NCBI GenBank assembly: GCA_028280785.1
Contig: JANQLF010000313.1
Location: 1-45,161 of the forward strand
Reading direction: 5' to 3'
DNA: 45,161 nt
Source: Planctomycetota bacterium
GTDB taxonomy: Bacteria > Planctomycetota > UBA11346
The notes below the pieces were generated by a model that was not told the DNA's origin, ran no database searches, and saw only the letters and a list, made by a program, of their open reading frames with translations. Made by a program: the position numbers and the translations under genes. Shown here piece after piece: positions 1 through 8,799 of the stretch. Every line of letters starts with the position of its first letter. Position 1 is the stretch's first letter.

Positions 1-1879
1 TGGTAATGATATCAATGAATTGATTATCAGCGAGACGACCTAGCGGCTTGACATTTTCGCTAAAATCACGGTCGCGGCCTGGCTTCATGCGCTCGGCGCC
101 TGGTCCGCTACCTGCTGGTCCCGGGTGTCCAAAAAATATTCCGCGCGATGATATAACCAATGCCGATTGCATGCGACTGCGTACACCGCGCGTATTTTTA
201 TTAGTTTTTATTTGAAATATAAATGCACCTTGGTCTTTAAAGTCTATGTCTTTAAGATGTAACTGAAAATGCGCATTCGGATTACCCTCTTCGACCAAAT
301 TATCAAAGCGAGCTGTTGCCTGGCCATTAGCTGAAAATGTTGAATAATTATCAGTATGAATCGGCTCTTCACCCATATCGCAATAAAATGATTCAAATAA
401 ATTGAGTGGTTTAGTCGCAGCTGCAACGGATCCAGGGTTTTCACCATCGGTTTCTTGATGGTGCGTACCGTCGTGTTCACCCTCAGCATTATTAGGCGGC
501 GGATCTGCCATCATTCCCATGATAATGAGCATCAGAATTAACACGATGATAGCGATGCTGACCAACATTTTCGTACTGTTAGGACTACTTAATGATGCTT
601 TCGGGTCGCTTTCTAAACGTTTTAATAATTCATAAGCTTCGGCTGCTGATCCTGGGCGATCCTTTGGATCCTTGGCCATCATTAAACGAATAAATCGTTG
701 CGTGCCATTTGTTGGATAAGGATCAAAAAATTCTAATTTCTCGGTGCTGGCCGATACAACCACATCGAGTGGGGTTTCACCATCAAACGGCACATCTCCA
801 CATATCATATGGAAAAGCGTTGCACCAACGGAATAGAGATCAGTACGATGGTCAACATGATGGGCGTCACGACTTTGTTCCGGTGACATATAATACGGCG
901 TTCCCATCATGGTATTTGCAGCCGTTACGCGGCCATCGCCATCATTTTCTTCATCATCAATGCGCGATAAACCTAAGTCCGCTACTTTTGCCGAACCCTC
1001 ACCATCGATAATAATATTATCCGGTTTTATATCACGATGAATAATGTTTCGTTCGTGGGCGTATGCCAATGCCTCAAGCGTTTGCTTGGTAATGCGCAAT
1101 GCTTCAGCTTCTTCCATTGGACCGGTGTCATCGATAATATCACCGACACTTTTACCCTCGACTAATTCCATACTAAAAAACAACACACCATCTGGTGTTT
1201 CGTCTACGTCATGCACCGCAATCAAATGACGGTGATGTAAACGCCCAGCCGATTGTGCTTCACGCAAAAAACGTGTGCGAAAACTTTTACTCGCGGCGTA
1301 GCGTTGGGCTAAAACTTTGAAGGCGACTTCGCGATTCATACTTAATTGCAACGCACGGTACACTTGACCCATGCCGCCTTTACCAAGTAAACCTAAAATA
1401 CGATAACCTTGGATTTCGGTACCCGGCGGTAATATCTTATGTTTCTTCTTCTTTTTCTTTTTATGTTTTTCGGCAACTTCACGATGCTCTTCTAATTGTT
1501 CATTGGTGAGTCGATTTTCCTGCATCGTGCGTGCAACGGACAAGGCTTCTTCTGACTCATGTTTCGCTTCGAGAGATTCGGTATCGTTTGCACTAGCGCT
1601 GGCTTCTTTTGCTGATGACTCTTCACCTTCAGCTGATGGCTCATCAACATCAGATGCTGCTGTAATCTCTTGGTCATCATCAACTGCTTCGATTTCATTA
1701 TCGTCAGTCGGATCTTCGACTTCTTCTTCATTACTGCTGCTACCGTGTGCTATTTGGTAACGCTCGCAGCGACGGATTGCACTATCAATCAAATCGCGCT
1801 GAGGCTTTAAGGCTTCAGCACGCTGCTCTAATAGCGAAATCAAATCGTCGTATTGGTCTTCAACCACAGGCGCTCTCAC
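1..1879 (-). CDS. Transmembrane Ser/Thr protein kinase (C-terminus cut by window edge)
   Basis: A eukaryotic-type (Hanks/PknB-like) Ser/Thr kinase. About 626 residues are visible and the frame is still open at base 1. Residues 1-145 are a charged, acidic region ending in a run of lysines (HKKKKKKKHK). The kinase domain follows: a glycine-rich loop (LLGKGGMGQVYRA), the catalytic lysine in VAFKVLA, HRDIKPDN at 281-288, DLGLSR in place of DFG, and GTPYYMSPEQ in the activation segment. A strongly hydrophobic helix at about 438-457 (SIAIIVLILMLIIMG) would place the remaining C-terminal part outside the cytoplasm. That part is a beta-rich domain that may resemble the ectodomain of the second kinase in this window. 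I chose the GTG at 1879 because an in-frame TAA lies two codons upstream and no ATG is available before the kinase domain. The substrate and the signal sensed are unknown. Confidence 0.9.
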   Translation of the reverse strand, partial: MRAPVVEDQYDDLISLLEQRAEALKPQRDLIDSAIRRCERYQIAHGSSSNEEEVEDPTDDNEIEAVDDDQEITAASDVDEPSAEGEESSAKEASASANDTESLEAKHESEEALSVARTMQENRLTNEQLEEHREVAEKHKKKKKKKHKILPPGTEIQGYRILGLLGKGGMGQVYRALQLSMNREVAFKVLAQRYAASKSFRTRFLREAQSAGRLHHRHLIAVHDVDETPDGVLFFSMELVEGKSVGDIIDDTGPMEEAEALRITKQTLEALAYAHERNIIHRDIKPDNIIIDGEGSAKVADLGLSRIDDEENDGDGRVTAANTMMGTPYYMSPEQSRDAHHVDHRTDLYSVGATLFHMICGDVPFDGETPLDVVVSASTEKLEFFDPYPTNGTQRFIRLMMAKDPKDRPGSAAEAYELLKRLESDPKASLSSPNSTKMLVSIAIIVLILMLIIMGMMADPPPNNAEGEHDGTHHQETDGENPGSVAAATKPLNLFESFYCDMGEEPIHTDNYSTFSANGQATARFDNLVEEGNPNAHFQLHLKDIDFKDQGAFIFQIKTNKNTRGVRSRMQSALVISSRGIFFGHPGPAGSGPGAERMKPGRDRDFSENVKPLGRLADNQFIDIIT

Positions 1880-1908
1880 AAATTAACACAGTCTGATCCT
1901 ATCAGGTT

Positions 1909-2649
1909 TCAGTGTTTTCCCAAGGTGCATGCAACGATTGAGCCTGCGACTGCGGCATTAAGGCTCTCTACCTGAGACGCCATCGGTATACTTATCTGTT
2001 CTTGGCATTGGCCCAATATGTCATCGGGCAAGCCGTGAGCTTCACTACCTATCACCAACCAACGTGCTTTTGCTGGCATCTGCTTTGGGTCCTGACCACC
2101 ATCAACTACTAAGGCCGCCAAATCTGCCCCATTCTGCAGGGCGCTAACACCATCCACTTCGCTAACAGCGTGAATCTGAATCCCAGCAATCGCTCCAACA
2201 CTAGCTTGTACGACCTTTGGGGCATAAGGATCGACACCAGCGACGAGTAAAACCTGCTGCCATCCAAAAGCAGCCGCAGATCGAATCAGGGTTCCAGCAT
2301 TACCTGGATCAGAGATTTTATAGAGCACCAAGCCGCCAAGTTGCGGATCGAGGCTGCTTTGTTCTGGCATTGAAAACTCAGCCAAATACCCGGGTTCGTT
2401 CTTATGATTAGTTAGCTTTTGAAGCACAGCATTGGAAGCGCTAAACGTTTCTTCACTGCGCCAGGTTTTAGGAGCCTCTCGATCTTTACGGAGCAATAGT
2501 GAATGAGCAGTCCAACCATGATCCATGAAACCACTGATCGCCCGTTCGCCCTCAACGAGAAAACGCTGTTGTTGTGCGCGTTCCGATTTTTTGCGCAAAC
2601 TAAACAAGCGTTTGACCATTGGATTCTGTGTTGAGGCAAGATGCTTCAT
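1909..2649 (-). CDS. SpoU/TrmH-family RNA 2'-O-methyltransferase
   Basis: A 246-residue SPOUT methyltransferase that transfers a methyl group from S-adenosylmethionine to a ribose 2'-OH in rRNA or tRNA. The N-terminal ~90 residues (QNPMVKRLFSLRKKSERAQQ, then FLVEGERAI) match the RNA-binding substrate domain of RlmB/TsnR-like enzymes. All three catalytic motifs of the trefoil-knot domain are visible: motif 1 ISDPGNAGTLIRSAAAFGW, motif 2 WLVIGSEAHGLP, and motif 3 IPMASQVESLNAAVAGSIV. Length is normal for the family. The exact modified nucleotide cannot be read from sequence, so no specific gene name is given. It ends about 30 bases from the start of the kinase gene downstream and could share a transcript with it. 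Confidence 0.93.
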   Translation of the reverse strand: MKHLASTQNPMVKRLFSLRKKSERAQQQRFLVEGERAISGFMDHGWTAHSLLLRKDREAPKTWRSEETFSASNAVLQKLTNHKNEPGYLAEFSMPEQSSLDPQLGGLVLYKISDPGNAGTLIRSAAAFGWQQVLLVAGVDPYAPKVVQASVGAIAGIQIHAVSEVDGVSALQNGADLAALVVDGGQDPKQMPAKARWLVIGSEAHGLPDDILGQCQEQISIPMASQVESLNAAVAGSIVACTLGKH

Positions 2650-2804
2650 GTACGGATGAGCTTGAAGTGAGAATGCTTAGCTCAAGTCGAAATAAATGAC
2701 AAATCCATCATTTCCTATCACATGAACACAGAAGACACAGGGATTTACCACCATGACCTTAGCACGTTTTTGCTCTTAGCCCCATCGAAACACGATGTTG
2801 TGCG

Positions 2805-2832
2805 TTGACGAGGTTTAAGAAGTTCCCATATT
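2805..2832 (+). promoter_or_regulatory. Candidate sigma-70 promoter for the PTS IIA pair
   Basis: TTGACG at 2805-2810 and CATATT at 2827-2832 are separated by 16 bases. The ATG of the first PTS IIA gene is about 46 bases downstream. This lies in the 229-base gap between the methyltransferase start and the PTS gene, which otherwise shows nothing I recognise. It is a sequence match only. Confidence 0.4.
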
Positions 2833-2878
2833 TCGAGCACATTACCCTGCGATTTAAGCAGCAATCAGAGGATGATCT

Positions 2879-3352
2879 ATGAGCGACGGCCTCATGTCAC
2901 AAGCAATAATCGAGGAAGCTTACGTAGAGCTACCTGAAGGCGCTGATAAGCGCAGTGTCATCGAAGCCCTGGCGAACAGTCTTGCTGAAGCGGGTAAGAT
3001 TAGTGCTGATAAAGTTGCAGAAATTTGCGATGGTGCGATGGAACGCGAAGCACGCGGTAGTACCGGTATTGGTCATGGCATTGCCATTCCACATTGCCGC
3101 ACCGACATTGTTGAATCAATCATGTGCGCTTTTGGCCGCAGCCATACTGGTTTAGATTTTGAAAGCCTTGATGGTGAAGCTGTTCATAGCGTCTTTTTAT
3201 TACTCACGCCTTCTGAAGCACGTGAAGAGCATTTAGCATTAATGCGCAATTTTGCTACGCAAATGCGTAAAGAACATTTCTGCGATTTTCTTCATCAAAA
3301 CGCAGACGCGCAAAGTCTCGTAGCATTATTGGCTGAATTCGAAGAAAAGTAG
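2879..3352 (+). CDS. PTS IIA (PtsN/fructose-type) domain protein, copy 1
   Basis: A 157-residue single-domain PTS EIIA protein of the fructose/mannitol/nitrogen-regulatory class. The family takes a phosphoryl group from HPr or NPr on a histidine. The active-site block is GSTGIGHGIAIPHCRTD, with the phosphoacceptor His at residue 72. The later DGEAVHSVFLLLTPSEAREEHL segment is typical of the fold. The ATG at 2879 follows a GGATGATCT ribosome-binding region. An internal Met at residue 6 is an alternative start. It is followed after one base by a second IIA gene. No EIIB or EIIC permease genes are nearby, so a regulatory (PtsN-like) role is more likely than sugar uptake. That is inference. Confidence 0.9.
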   Translation: MSDGLMSQAIIEEAYVELPEGADKRSVIEALANSLAEAGKISADKVAEICDGAMEREARGSTGIGHGIAIPHCRTDIVESIMCAFGRSHTGLDFESLDGEAVHSVFLLLTPSEAREEHLALMRNFATQMRKEHFCDFLHQNADAQSLVALLAEFEEK

Positions 3353-3353
3353 T

Positions 3354-3821
3354 ATGCCGCTGCCGTTGCTAGATTTAAAACCGTACATCAACGCCGGCCG
3401 AATAATTTTTTTTAACGACGCAATCGACAAACGTGAAGCGCTCGAACAACTTGCTGCTCGTGCAGCCGAAGACGAAGCCGTTACTGACACCGAAGCTTTT
3501 CGTCAGGCCATCTTTGAACGCGAAGAAGTCAGCAGCACGGGTATCGGTAAAGGCGTTGCTGTTCCACATGCTAAGATAGAAACCAACAAAGGCTTCGGCA
3601 TTACCATCGGCATTTCCAAGTCCGGTATTGAATACGACGCCAGCGACGCCCAGCCAGTCCACGTGCTCTTCATGATCGCTGCCACTGATCAAGAACGTAA
3701 AGCCTACCTCCAGCTCTTGGCCACCGTTGCCAATCTGCTCAAACAGCCCGATATCTATGAGGGGCTGTGCAATGCAGCGAGCGCTGATGATGTCCTCTCA
3801 GCCCTCAACTTATCTGCTTAG
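3354..3821 (+). CDS. PTS IIA (PtsN/fructose-type) domain protein, copy 2
   Basis: A 155-residue PTS EIIA domain protein that starts one base after the stop of the preceding IIA gene, so the two are almost certainly translated from one message. The active-site block is SSTGIGKGVAVPHAKIE, with the phosphoacceptor His at residue 72, the same position as in copy 1. The two proteins are clearly related but diverged, so they are likely old paralogues with distinct partners. The FMIAATDQERKAYLQLLATVANLL segment is characteristic of the PtsN/FruA-type IIA fold. As with copy 1, no permease is adjacent, and a phosphorylation-dependent regulatory role is inferred. Confidence 0.9.
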   Translation: MPLPLLDLKPYINAGRIIFFNDAIDKREALEQLAARAAEDEAVTDTEAFRQAIFEREEVSSTGIGKGVAVPHAKIETNKGFGITIGISKSGIEYDASDAQPVHVLFMIAATDQERKAYLQLLATVANLLKQPDIYEGLCNAASADDVLSALNLSA

Positions 3822-3871
3822 TTCAAGGCCTAAAACCACTTGAGTGGGCAAATCAACGCCTAGAGTTCTGC

Positions 3872-3888
3872 GCCCCAGTAATCGGGGC
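3872..3888. repeat. REP-like hairpin (5-bp stem) before tig
   Basis: GCCCC at 3872-3876 pairs with GGGGC at 3884-3888 across a 7-base loop. On the minus strand it reads GTAGGAGCCCCGATTACTGG and onward, which resembles the GTAGGAG-plus-hairpin layout of bacterial REP elements. No U-run follows, so it is a poor terminator. Related GC-rich hairpins occur at 7734-7750 and 18545-18559. Confidence 0.35.
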
Positions 3889-3916
3889 TCCTACATAGCA
3901 CAAGGTTTGGATACAC

Positions 3917-5233
3917 ATGGAAGTTTCAGTCGCAGATGCAGGTCCATTACGCAAGACCGTTACCATAATTTACACCAAAGATGAAATTGAAGCCCGTGAA
4001 GCGGATAAAATCGCTCAATACTCTTCACAACTCAACCTGAAAGGCTTCCGTAAAGGGAAGACCCCAAAAGGCTTAGTGAAAAAGCGCTACGGTAAAGCCA
4101 TTCAAAATGAAATCGCTGACGAGCTCATTCAAAGCGGCATGCGTCAAGCAATGCAGGAAAACGAACTCGACCCTATCGGTCCCTTTGCCGACGAAGACCG
4201 CAGCATCGACAACGGCCTGACCTACAAGACCAGTTTTGATATCAAACCAAGCTTTGAATTACCAGAACCTGAATCAATCGAAGTCACCAAAGAAGAAACC
4301 GAAGTCACTGACGAAGAGCTGCAAGAAGAGCTCGACGGTTTCGCTAAACGTGGTGGCGATCACCAAGAATTAACGGCTGACGACAAGCTAGCTAAAGACG
4401 ACAGCATCACGTTGAGCGGTAAGATCACCAGTGGTGATGAAACTGTTCGTGAAATTCACGACCTTAACCACCTGCTTGGTGGCTACCCACTCTTCGGCAA
4501 AGAACCTGATGAAATCGTTGAACTCGCTGAAAAAATTTCAGTTGGTGAAGCTTTAGAATTCGACACCACCCTTCCAGAGCGTTTCAAGCCAGAAGAGTGG
4601 GCCGAAAAAGAAGCGAATATTTCGGTTACGGTGCAAAGCGCTACTCGTATGCAGCCAGCAACAATCGATGATGAATTTGCTAAGCGCATGGGTGTTGAAA
4701 ATCTCGAAGAATTAAATGACCGCGTTCGCCAAAGCATCGAGCAGCGCAAGCAACAAAGCGTTCGTCAAAAACAAGTAGAAGAAATGACTGACGCCCTGAT
4801 CGAAGCAACTGATTTCGAATTGCCAGAAAACTTATTCAATGGCATGCTCGATGAAAATATTCAAGGTGCAGAACAAGCTAAAGAGCAAAATGAAAATGCT
4901 CCTGATGTCGATAAAGATGAAATCACTAAAAACACTGAAAAGTTTTTACGTCGTCACTTAATTATCGATGCAATCATCAGCAAATATAATATTCAAGCGC
5001 AACGCCAAGACCTTGATCAACAATTAATGATGGCTGCATTCCAAAGTGGTCGCAAAGTTGAAGATATTGAAAAAGAAATTACCCAAAATGGTCAAATCAA
5101 TCAAATCTTGCATGAGATTGTCGAAGCCAAAGCGATTGAATTTATGCTTAGCAAAATCTTAGGTGAAGATGAAGCTGCAGCCGAAGCTGAGCATGTTGAG
5201 GAAGAAGTCGAAGAAACCGCTGACGCCGAATAG
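3917..5233 (+). CDS. tig: Trigger factor, ribosome-associated chaperone / prolyl isomerase
   Basis: A 438-residue trigger factor, which binds near the ribosome exit tunnel and shelters nascent chains. The N-terminal ribosome-binding domain carries the signature GFRKGKTPKGLVKKRYG at about residues 44-60 (the usual GFRxGKxP motif). The central FKBP-like PPIase domain (about 155-240) contains the DSITLSGKI start and the LPERFKPEEWAEKEANISV strand region. The C-terminal helical arms follow (about 260-410), and the protein ends in an acidic tail rich in Glu. Length is normal for the family. It heads an apparent operon: the next gene begins 8 bases after its stop. Confidence 0.95.
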   Translation: MEVSVADAGPLRKTVTIIYTKDEIEAREADKIAQYSSQLNLKGFRKGKTPKGLVKKRYGKAIQNEIADELIQSGMRQAMQENELDPIGPFADEDRSIDNGLTYKTSFDIKPSFELPEPESIEVTKEETEVTDEELQEELDGFAKRGGDHQELTADDKLAKDDSITLSGKITSGDETVREIHDLNHLLGGYPLFGKEPDEIVELAEKISVGEALEFDTTLPERFKPEEWAEKEANISVTVQSATRMQPATIDDEFAKRMGVENLEELNDRVRQSIEQRKQQSVRQKQVEEMTDALIEATDFELPENLFNGMLDENIQGAEQAKEQNENAPDVDKDEITKNTEKFLRRHLIIDAIISKYNIQAQRQDLDQQLMMAAFQSGRKVEDIEKEITQNGQINQILHEIVEAKAIEFMLSKILGEDEAAAEAEHVEEEVEETADAE

Positions 5234-5241
5234 GAAAACGC

Positions 5242-6420
5242 ATGGCAGCATTGAGCTCGCAAGACGGTTTAATCCCCAGCGCAATTAGCAGCGCTTCACT
5301 GTCAGCTGATGATGTTGCACAAGCACTCAGCAGCACGGAAGATGCCAACGAACAAGCTGCCTTATGTATTTATGCAGGCACGCAGCGCTTTAATTTAGCT
5401 GACGTATTCTGGGCATTAATGGATGACGACTCACTGCTGGCGCGTTGTGCATGCTGGGCACTTGGTCAAAGCGATGCACAGACATTTATCATTAAAAATA
5501 TTAATGATGCGAGCTTAGATCAACGCGAGCAGTCTTATCATTGCCTGTCCTATATTATCGCTCGCGGCGCTCAACAGGATGGTCTCGAGGCATTTTTAAG
5601 TGAACGCATCGATCAAGAATTAGAGCGCGTCAAGCAAGGTAAAACTGGCTTAGGTGAGCATGTCTGTCGTAATTTAGCTATGATCGCATCGGCACAGTCC
5701 GAAGACGCCATTAAACGCGTTACGTCCGAAGACCAATACAGTGACCGCTTTGAATTACAGCGCTTACGCAAGGCTTCCGCTGATGGCAACGCCGATGAAG
5801 AAAGCCTCGAGCATTATAAGCAGTCTTGGCAAGATATATTTGCTGATGATTGTGCCGATGAAATTACTGAAGCAGAAGAAACGATCGAAGAGCAACAAAC
5901 CGACGCGCCCGAAGTAGCTGAAGAACATACACCTGAAGCAAACGCCGAAGAAATGCCTGAAGAAGAAGGCGTAGAGCAAAATCCTGAAGCCATTCAAATA
6001 ATTCCAATCGATTGGGAAGGATTTTTAGCCAGTGAAGAGGCTGCAGCGATAGAAGAAAAAGATCGTTCGATCGTAACCCAAATTGGTCCAATGTTTGAGC
6101 AATTAGCCGCACAAGCGCTGGGCAAAAACTTTGCTGAATTAAATAGCCAAGAATTAATGGTCATGGTGTTACAAATCTTGCCACAAGCTATCCCCCCTGA
6201 ATACATGCAGGCAGCATTATCACCGCAGTCACTCAATGGATTACAATGCTTAGCACGCTTCCTCAACAATACAGGCGTCGCAACAGAGGGTGAAGAATTG
6301 GAAATTGGCATCCGCCAAATTCGTGAACAAATTCAACAACAAATTCGCGCAAGTGGCTCACTCCACAGTGGTGATTACGACGAACCTGAATTTTTAAGCG
6401 CCTCGACTGACGGCGAATAA
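5242..6420 (+). CDS. Unrecognised acidic protein, possible HEAT-like repeats
   Basis: A 392-residue soluble protein not recognised as a named family. Residues 20-170 are alanine- and leucine-rich helical segments (for example DSLLARCACWALGQSDAQT) that look like HEAT/armadillo-type repeats. Residues ~205-255 are a low-complexity acidic linker rich in Glu, Ala and Pro. The C-terminal 130 residues are helical again, with several Gln-rich stretches. There is no signal peptide or membrane segment. It begins 8 bases after tig with a TAGGAAAACGC ribosome-binding region and ends 3 bases before the ComF gene, so the three are probably co-expressed. A protein-protein scaffold role is possible but is inference. 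Confidence 0.75.
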   Translation: MAALSSQDGLIPSAISSASLSADDVAQALSSTEDANEQAALCIYAGTQRFNLADVFWALMDDDSLLARCACWALGQSDAQTFIIKNINDASLDQREQSYHCLSYIIARGAQQDGLEAFLSERIDQELERVKQGKTGLGEHVCRNLAMIASAQSEDAIKRVTSEDQYSDRFELQRLRKASADGNADEESLEHYKQSWQDIFADDCADEITEAEETIEEQQTDAPEVAEEHTPEANAEEMPEEEGVEQNPEAIQIIPIDWEGFLASEEAAAIEEKDRSIVTQIGPMFEQLAAQALGKNFAELNSQELMVMVLQILPQAIPPEYMQAALSPQSLNGLQCLARFLNNTGVATEGEELEIGIRQIREQIQQQIRASGSLHSGDYDEPEFLSASTDGE

Positions 6421-6423
6421 ATC

Positions 6424-7116
6424 ATGCGCACAGGTTCTGTGCTCCAACATGCTTTAGATTTTTGCTTACCGGCTCTGTGCCCAGCTTGTCAAATTCACAG
6501 TGGCGCTGAGCTATGTGAGTCATGTTGTAATGATCTGATTCCGATCGAACCACCATGTAGAAAATGTGGTTCGATTATTTCAAACGAACACGGCTGTCAG
6601 CATTGCCATAATCGTGGCATCCCTGGTATTCGCACGGTTAGTGTGCGTTATGCTTATGCTGGACCAATGCGCACCTTAATTTTGCAATCAAAAATAAAAG
6701 CGCGTCGCAGTGCCCTTTTAGCATTATGCGAATTATTAGATTGGGAGCACATCCAATCACTCGAAGTCGATCTCGTCACCACCATTCCGCCAAGCCCAGG
6801 CCGTCGCTATGGACCACATCTCGCAAGTACCTTGGCCAAAACAATTGCACAAAAAATCGAACGTCCGTTTCAATCCTGTTTCAAGCAACTCTATTTACCT
6901 GCAGCTCAGCACGACCTCCCCAATCATTTACGTCAACATAATACCGCTGATTTATTTAAAATTAAAACAAAACAAAATTTACCAAAAAATATATTAGTAG
7001 TTGACGATTTATTAACCAGTGGCAACACACTGCAATCTGCGAGTAAATGTCTACGCCAGCATGGTGCTCAAAAAATTTACGCGGCCTGCGTAGCGCGAAC
7101 CACTGCCCTACGCTAA
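6424..7116 (+). CDS. ComF-family phosphoribosyltransferase-like protein
   Basis: A 230-residue ComF/GntX-family protein. The N-terminus carries the zinc-ribbon-like cysteines of the family (CPAC, CESC, CRKCG, CQHC within residues ~18-65). The C-terminal type I phosphoribosyltransferase fold contains the PRPP-binding loop ILVVDDLLTSGNTL near residue 190. ComF proteins are linked to DNA uptake in Bacillus and Haemophilus, but they also occur in non-competent bacteria, so competence cannot be inferred here. It starts 3 bases after the preceding stop, suggesting translational coupling. Its last 9 bases overlap the convergent gene that ends at 7108. Confidence 0.9.
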   Translation: MRTGSVLQHALDFCLPALCPACQIHSGAELCESCCNDLIPIEPPCRKCGSIISNEHGCQHCHNRGIPGIRTVSVRYAYAGPMRTLILQSKIKARRSALLALCELLDWEHIQSLEVDLVTTIPPSPGRRYGPHLASTLAKTIAQKIERPFQSCFKQLYLPAAQHDLPNHLRQHNTADLFKIKTKQNLPKNILVVDDLLTSGNTLQSASKCLRQHGAQKIYAACVARTTALR

Positions 7117-7692
7117 ACGACGGAAGCGTGTTAACGGTGGCGCACGACCATCATCAACACCATCTAAAACAATACCAACGACTTCACGTTTATTATTAAA
7201 CACCGGCGCACCCTGCATACCGTAATAAAACTTGCCGGTGATGTAGCCGTCTTCGGCTGAAAATAAGGATAAGTGACCATCTAAAGTCCATGGGCACAAA
7301 TACGGATAATAACGATCCGCACTTAAGGAACCACGATGCAAACTAAATGCTGGGTGGTCAATAACAGACGGATAGCTAATCACTGAAATGGGATCGCGTT
7401 TAAATAATTCGACTTCTTTGGCGACATTTAATTTTGCCGGTGCGCGATAACTATGAAAACCCAAAACCTCTTCTTGTGTTTCGCATTCCGATACTTCTTG
7501 AATTTCACCAGTTGTTACCACCAAGAGCACCAGCGATTCAGGCAGATTTGACTTGGGTGTATAAGCACTGACCCAGTCACCATCACCCAAATGCCACGCA
7601 GTGGCTACATGTTTAAAGCCAGCATGGTGTTTCGGATCACAAAGAACGCCAAAGGCATCAGCTACGCTGTTGATGTCGAACATATATCGCAT
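7108..7692 (-). CDS. Degenerate trypsin-like (S1 fold) protein, catalytic residues lost
   Basis: A 194-residue protein with the outline of a chymotrypsin/HtrA-like protease domain. The segment ATAWHLGDGDWVSAYTP aligns by eye with the GTAFhxGdGxWVTAAHV block that normally carries the catalytic His. Here the His position is Thr. The segment YYGMQGAPVFNNKREVVGIV aligns with the GxSGxPVFxxxGxVVGI block that carries the catalytic Ser. Here the Ser position is Gln. If these alignments hold, this is a non-catalytic pseudoprotease, perhaps a binding module. No signal peptide is evident. The start is uncertain (ATG at 7692 or 7683; neither has a strong ribosome-binding site). It overlaps the ComF gene tail-to-tail by 9 bases. 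Confidence 0.65.
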   Translation of the reverse strand: MRYMFDINSVADAFGVLCDPKHHAGFKHVATAWHLGDGDWVSAYTPKSNLPESLVLLVVTTGEIQEVSECETQEEVLGFHSYRAPAKLNVAKEVELFKRDPISVISYPSVIDHPAFSLHRGSLSADRYYPYLCPWTLDGHLSLFSAEDGYITGKFYYGMQGAPVFNNKREVVGIVLDGVDDGRAPPLTRFRRLA

Positions 7693-7733
7693 GGAAACGC
7701 GATATTGCGAAAGGTCAAGTGGCTGGTTTACAT

Positions 7734-7847
7734 CGGGGACTATGTCCCCGGACCCCTCGCATGCTTTGTCCTCTTTATTTTTCTCCGAAAAATTCGGGCA
7801 AAATATGCCCGACCATTCGTCGGCGCAGGCTGCTCGCAGAAGCGAGC
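7734..7847. repeat. Cluster of three GC-rich hairpins
   Basis: Three short inverted repeats sit in the 186-base gap between the Xer gene and the pseudoprotease gene. CGGGGAC/GTCCCCG occupies 7734-7750 with a 3-base loop. TCGGGCA/TGCCCGA occupies 7794-7812 with a 5-base loop. GCTCGC/GCGAGC occupies 7832-7847 with a 4-base loop. None is followed by a clear U-run. The first resembles the hairpins at 3872 and 18545. They may be REP-like elements or transcript-end structures for the minus-strand gene ending at 7879. No gene is seen in the gap. Confidence 0.45.
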
Positions 7848-7878
7848 GTAATTGATACCAATCACAATAAGGTTTAAC

Positions 7879-8763
7879 CTACCCTCTTGGGTGGAATTTT
7901 TTGTGAATATTCCGAAGATGCGTGACGTCCACATGCGTATATCTTTGGGTAGTCGTCATATTGGCATGGCCGAGGAGCTCCTGAACGCTGCGTAGGTCGG
8001 CACCGCCTGCGAGTAAATGCGTGGCGAAACTGTGGCGCAGTAAATGGGTAAACAGTGGTTTCTTAATGCCGGCCAATGCGCCTGCTTGTCTGACAATTTT
8101 CCAAACGGTTTGCCGGTTTACGGGATTACCGCGATTACTCAGAAACAAGGCATCGACATTATTTTTCTTATTTAATTGTGGACGCAGGTCTTCAACATAT
8201 TTACGCACATGATCTTGTGCATCGCGACCAAGCGGCACTAAGCGTTCTTTATTACCCTTACCATGTAAACGAATTAAGGAGCCGCCCTCACGCAAATCAG
8301 CAAGGCCAATTCCTGCCACCTCGCTCGCACGAGCTCCACAGGCATACAAGACTTCGATAATCGCTTTATCGCGCAAATGCAGAGGACCCGGTGGAACCGA
8401 GTCCAATAAGGCACTGACTTCTTCTACTGATAATACCTCAGGTAATTCCTGCCACAGGCGTGGTGACTGGACCATTTGCACGTGATCAGTCTTGGCCACA
8501 CGTTCCAGCACTAAAAATTTTGCATACATGCGCAGTACTACTAAAAAACGCGCCATGCTAGCCGGCGCGTGATCTTCTTTGTTGCGCAGATGCGATAACA
8601 TTTTTGCCACGTCATCAGCATGTAATTCATTGACATCTAAGGATAATAATTCTGCAACACGGTAGGCTTTATCTATATCGCGACGATATGCCGCAATGGT
8701 GTTACCTGCCAAACCCAATTCGAGACGACAATAGGTTAAAAATGCGCGACGCATATCCTGCAT
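7879..8763 (-). CDS. Tyrosine recombinase, XerC/XerD type
   Basis: A 294-residue tyrosine site-specific recombinase of normal XerC/XerD length. The N-terminal SAM-like core-binding domain spans about residues 1-88. The catalytic domain shows the first Arg in GARASEV (R145), the Lys in [12 protein letters not shown], the [12 protein letters not shown] box with His and the second Arg, LGHANM with the third His, and the nucleophile Tyr in TTQRYTHV (Y275). All six catalytic positions are intact. The length and the absence of nearby integrase partners or attachment sites fit a chromosome-dimer-resolving Xer protein better than a phage integrase. XerC and XerD cannot be told apart from this alone. 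Alternative starts are M1 and M4. Confidence 0.93.
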   Translation of the reverse strand: MQDMRRAFLTYCRLELGLAGNTIAAYRRDIDKAYRVAELLSLDVNELHADDVAKMLSHLRNKEDHAPASMARFLVVLRMYAKFLVLERVAKTDHVQMVQSPRLWQELPEVLSVEEVSALLDSVPPGPLHLRDKAIIEVLYACGARASEVAGIGLADLREGGSLIRLHGKGNKERLVPLGRDAQDHVRKYVEDLRPQLNKKNNVDALFLSNRGNPVNRQTVWKIVRQAGALAGIKKPLFTHLLRHSFATHLLAGGADLRSVQELLGHANMTTTQRYTHVDVTHLRNIHKKFHPRG

Positions 8764-8799
8764 GTCAAAAGGATAGCAGCGATCAGCTAAATAAATACC

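Noticed and set aside
7879..8763. Xer recombinase as a phage or integron integrase marking an island edge
   Set aside because: Length and motifs fit housekeeping XerC/XerD, and no attachment repeats, tRNA or phage genes adjoin it.
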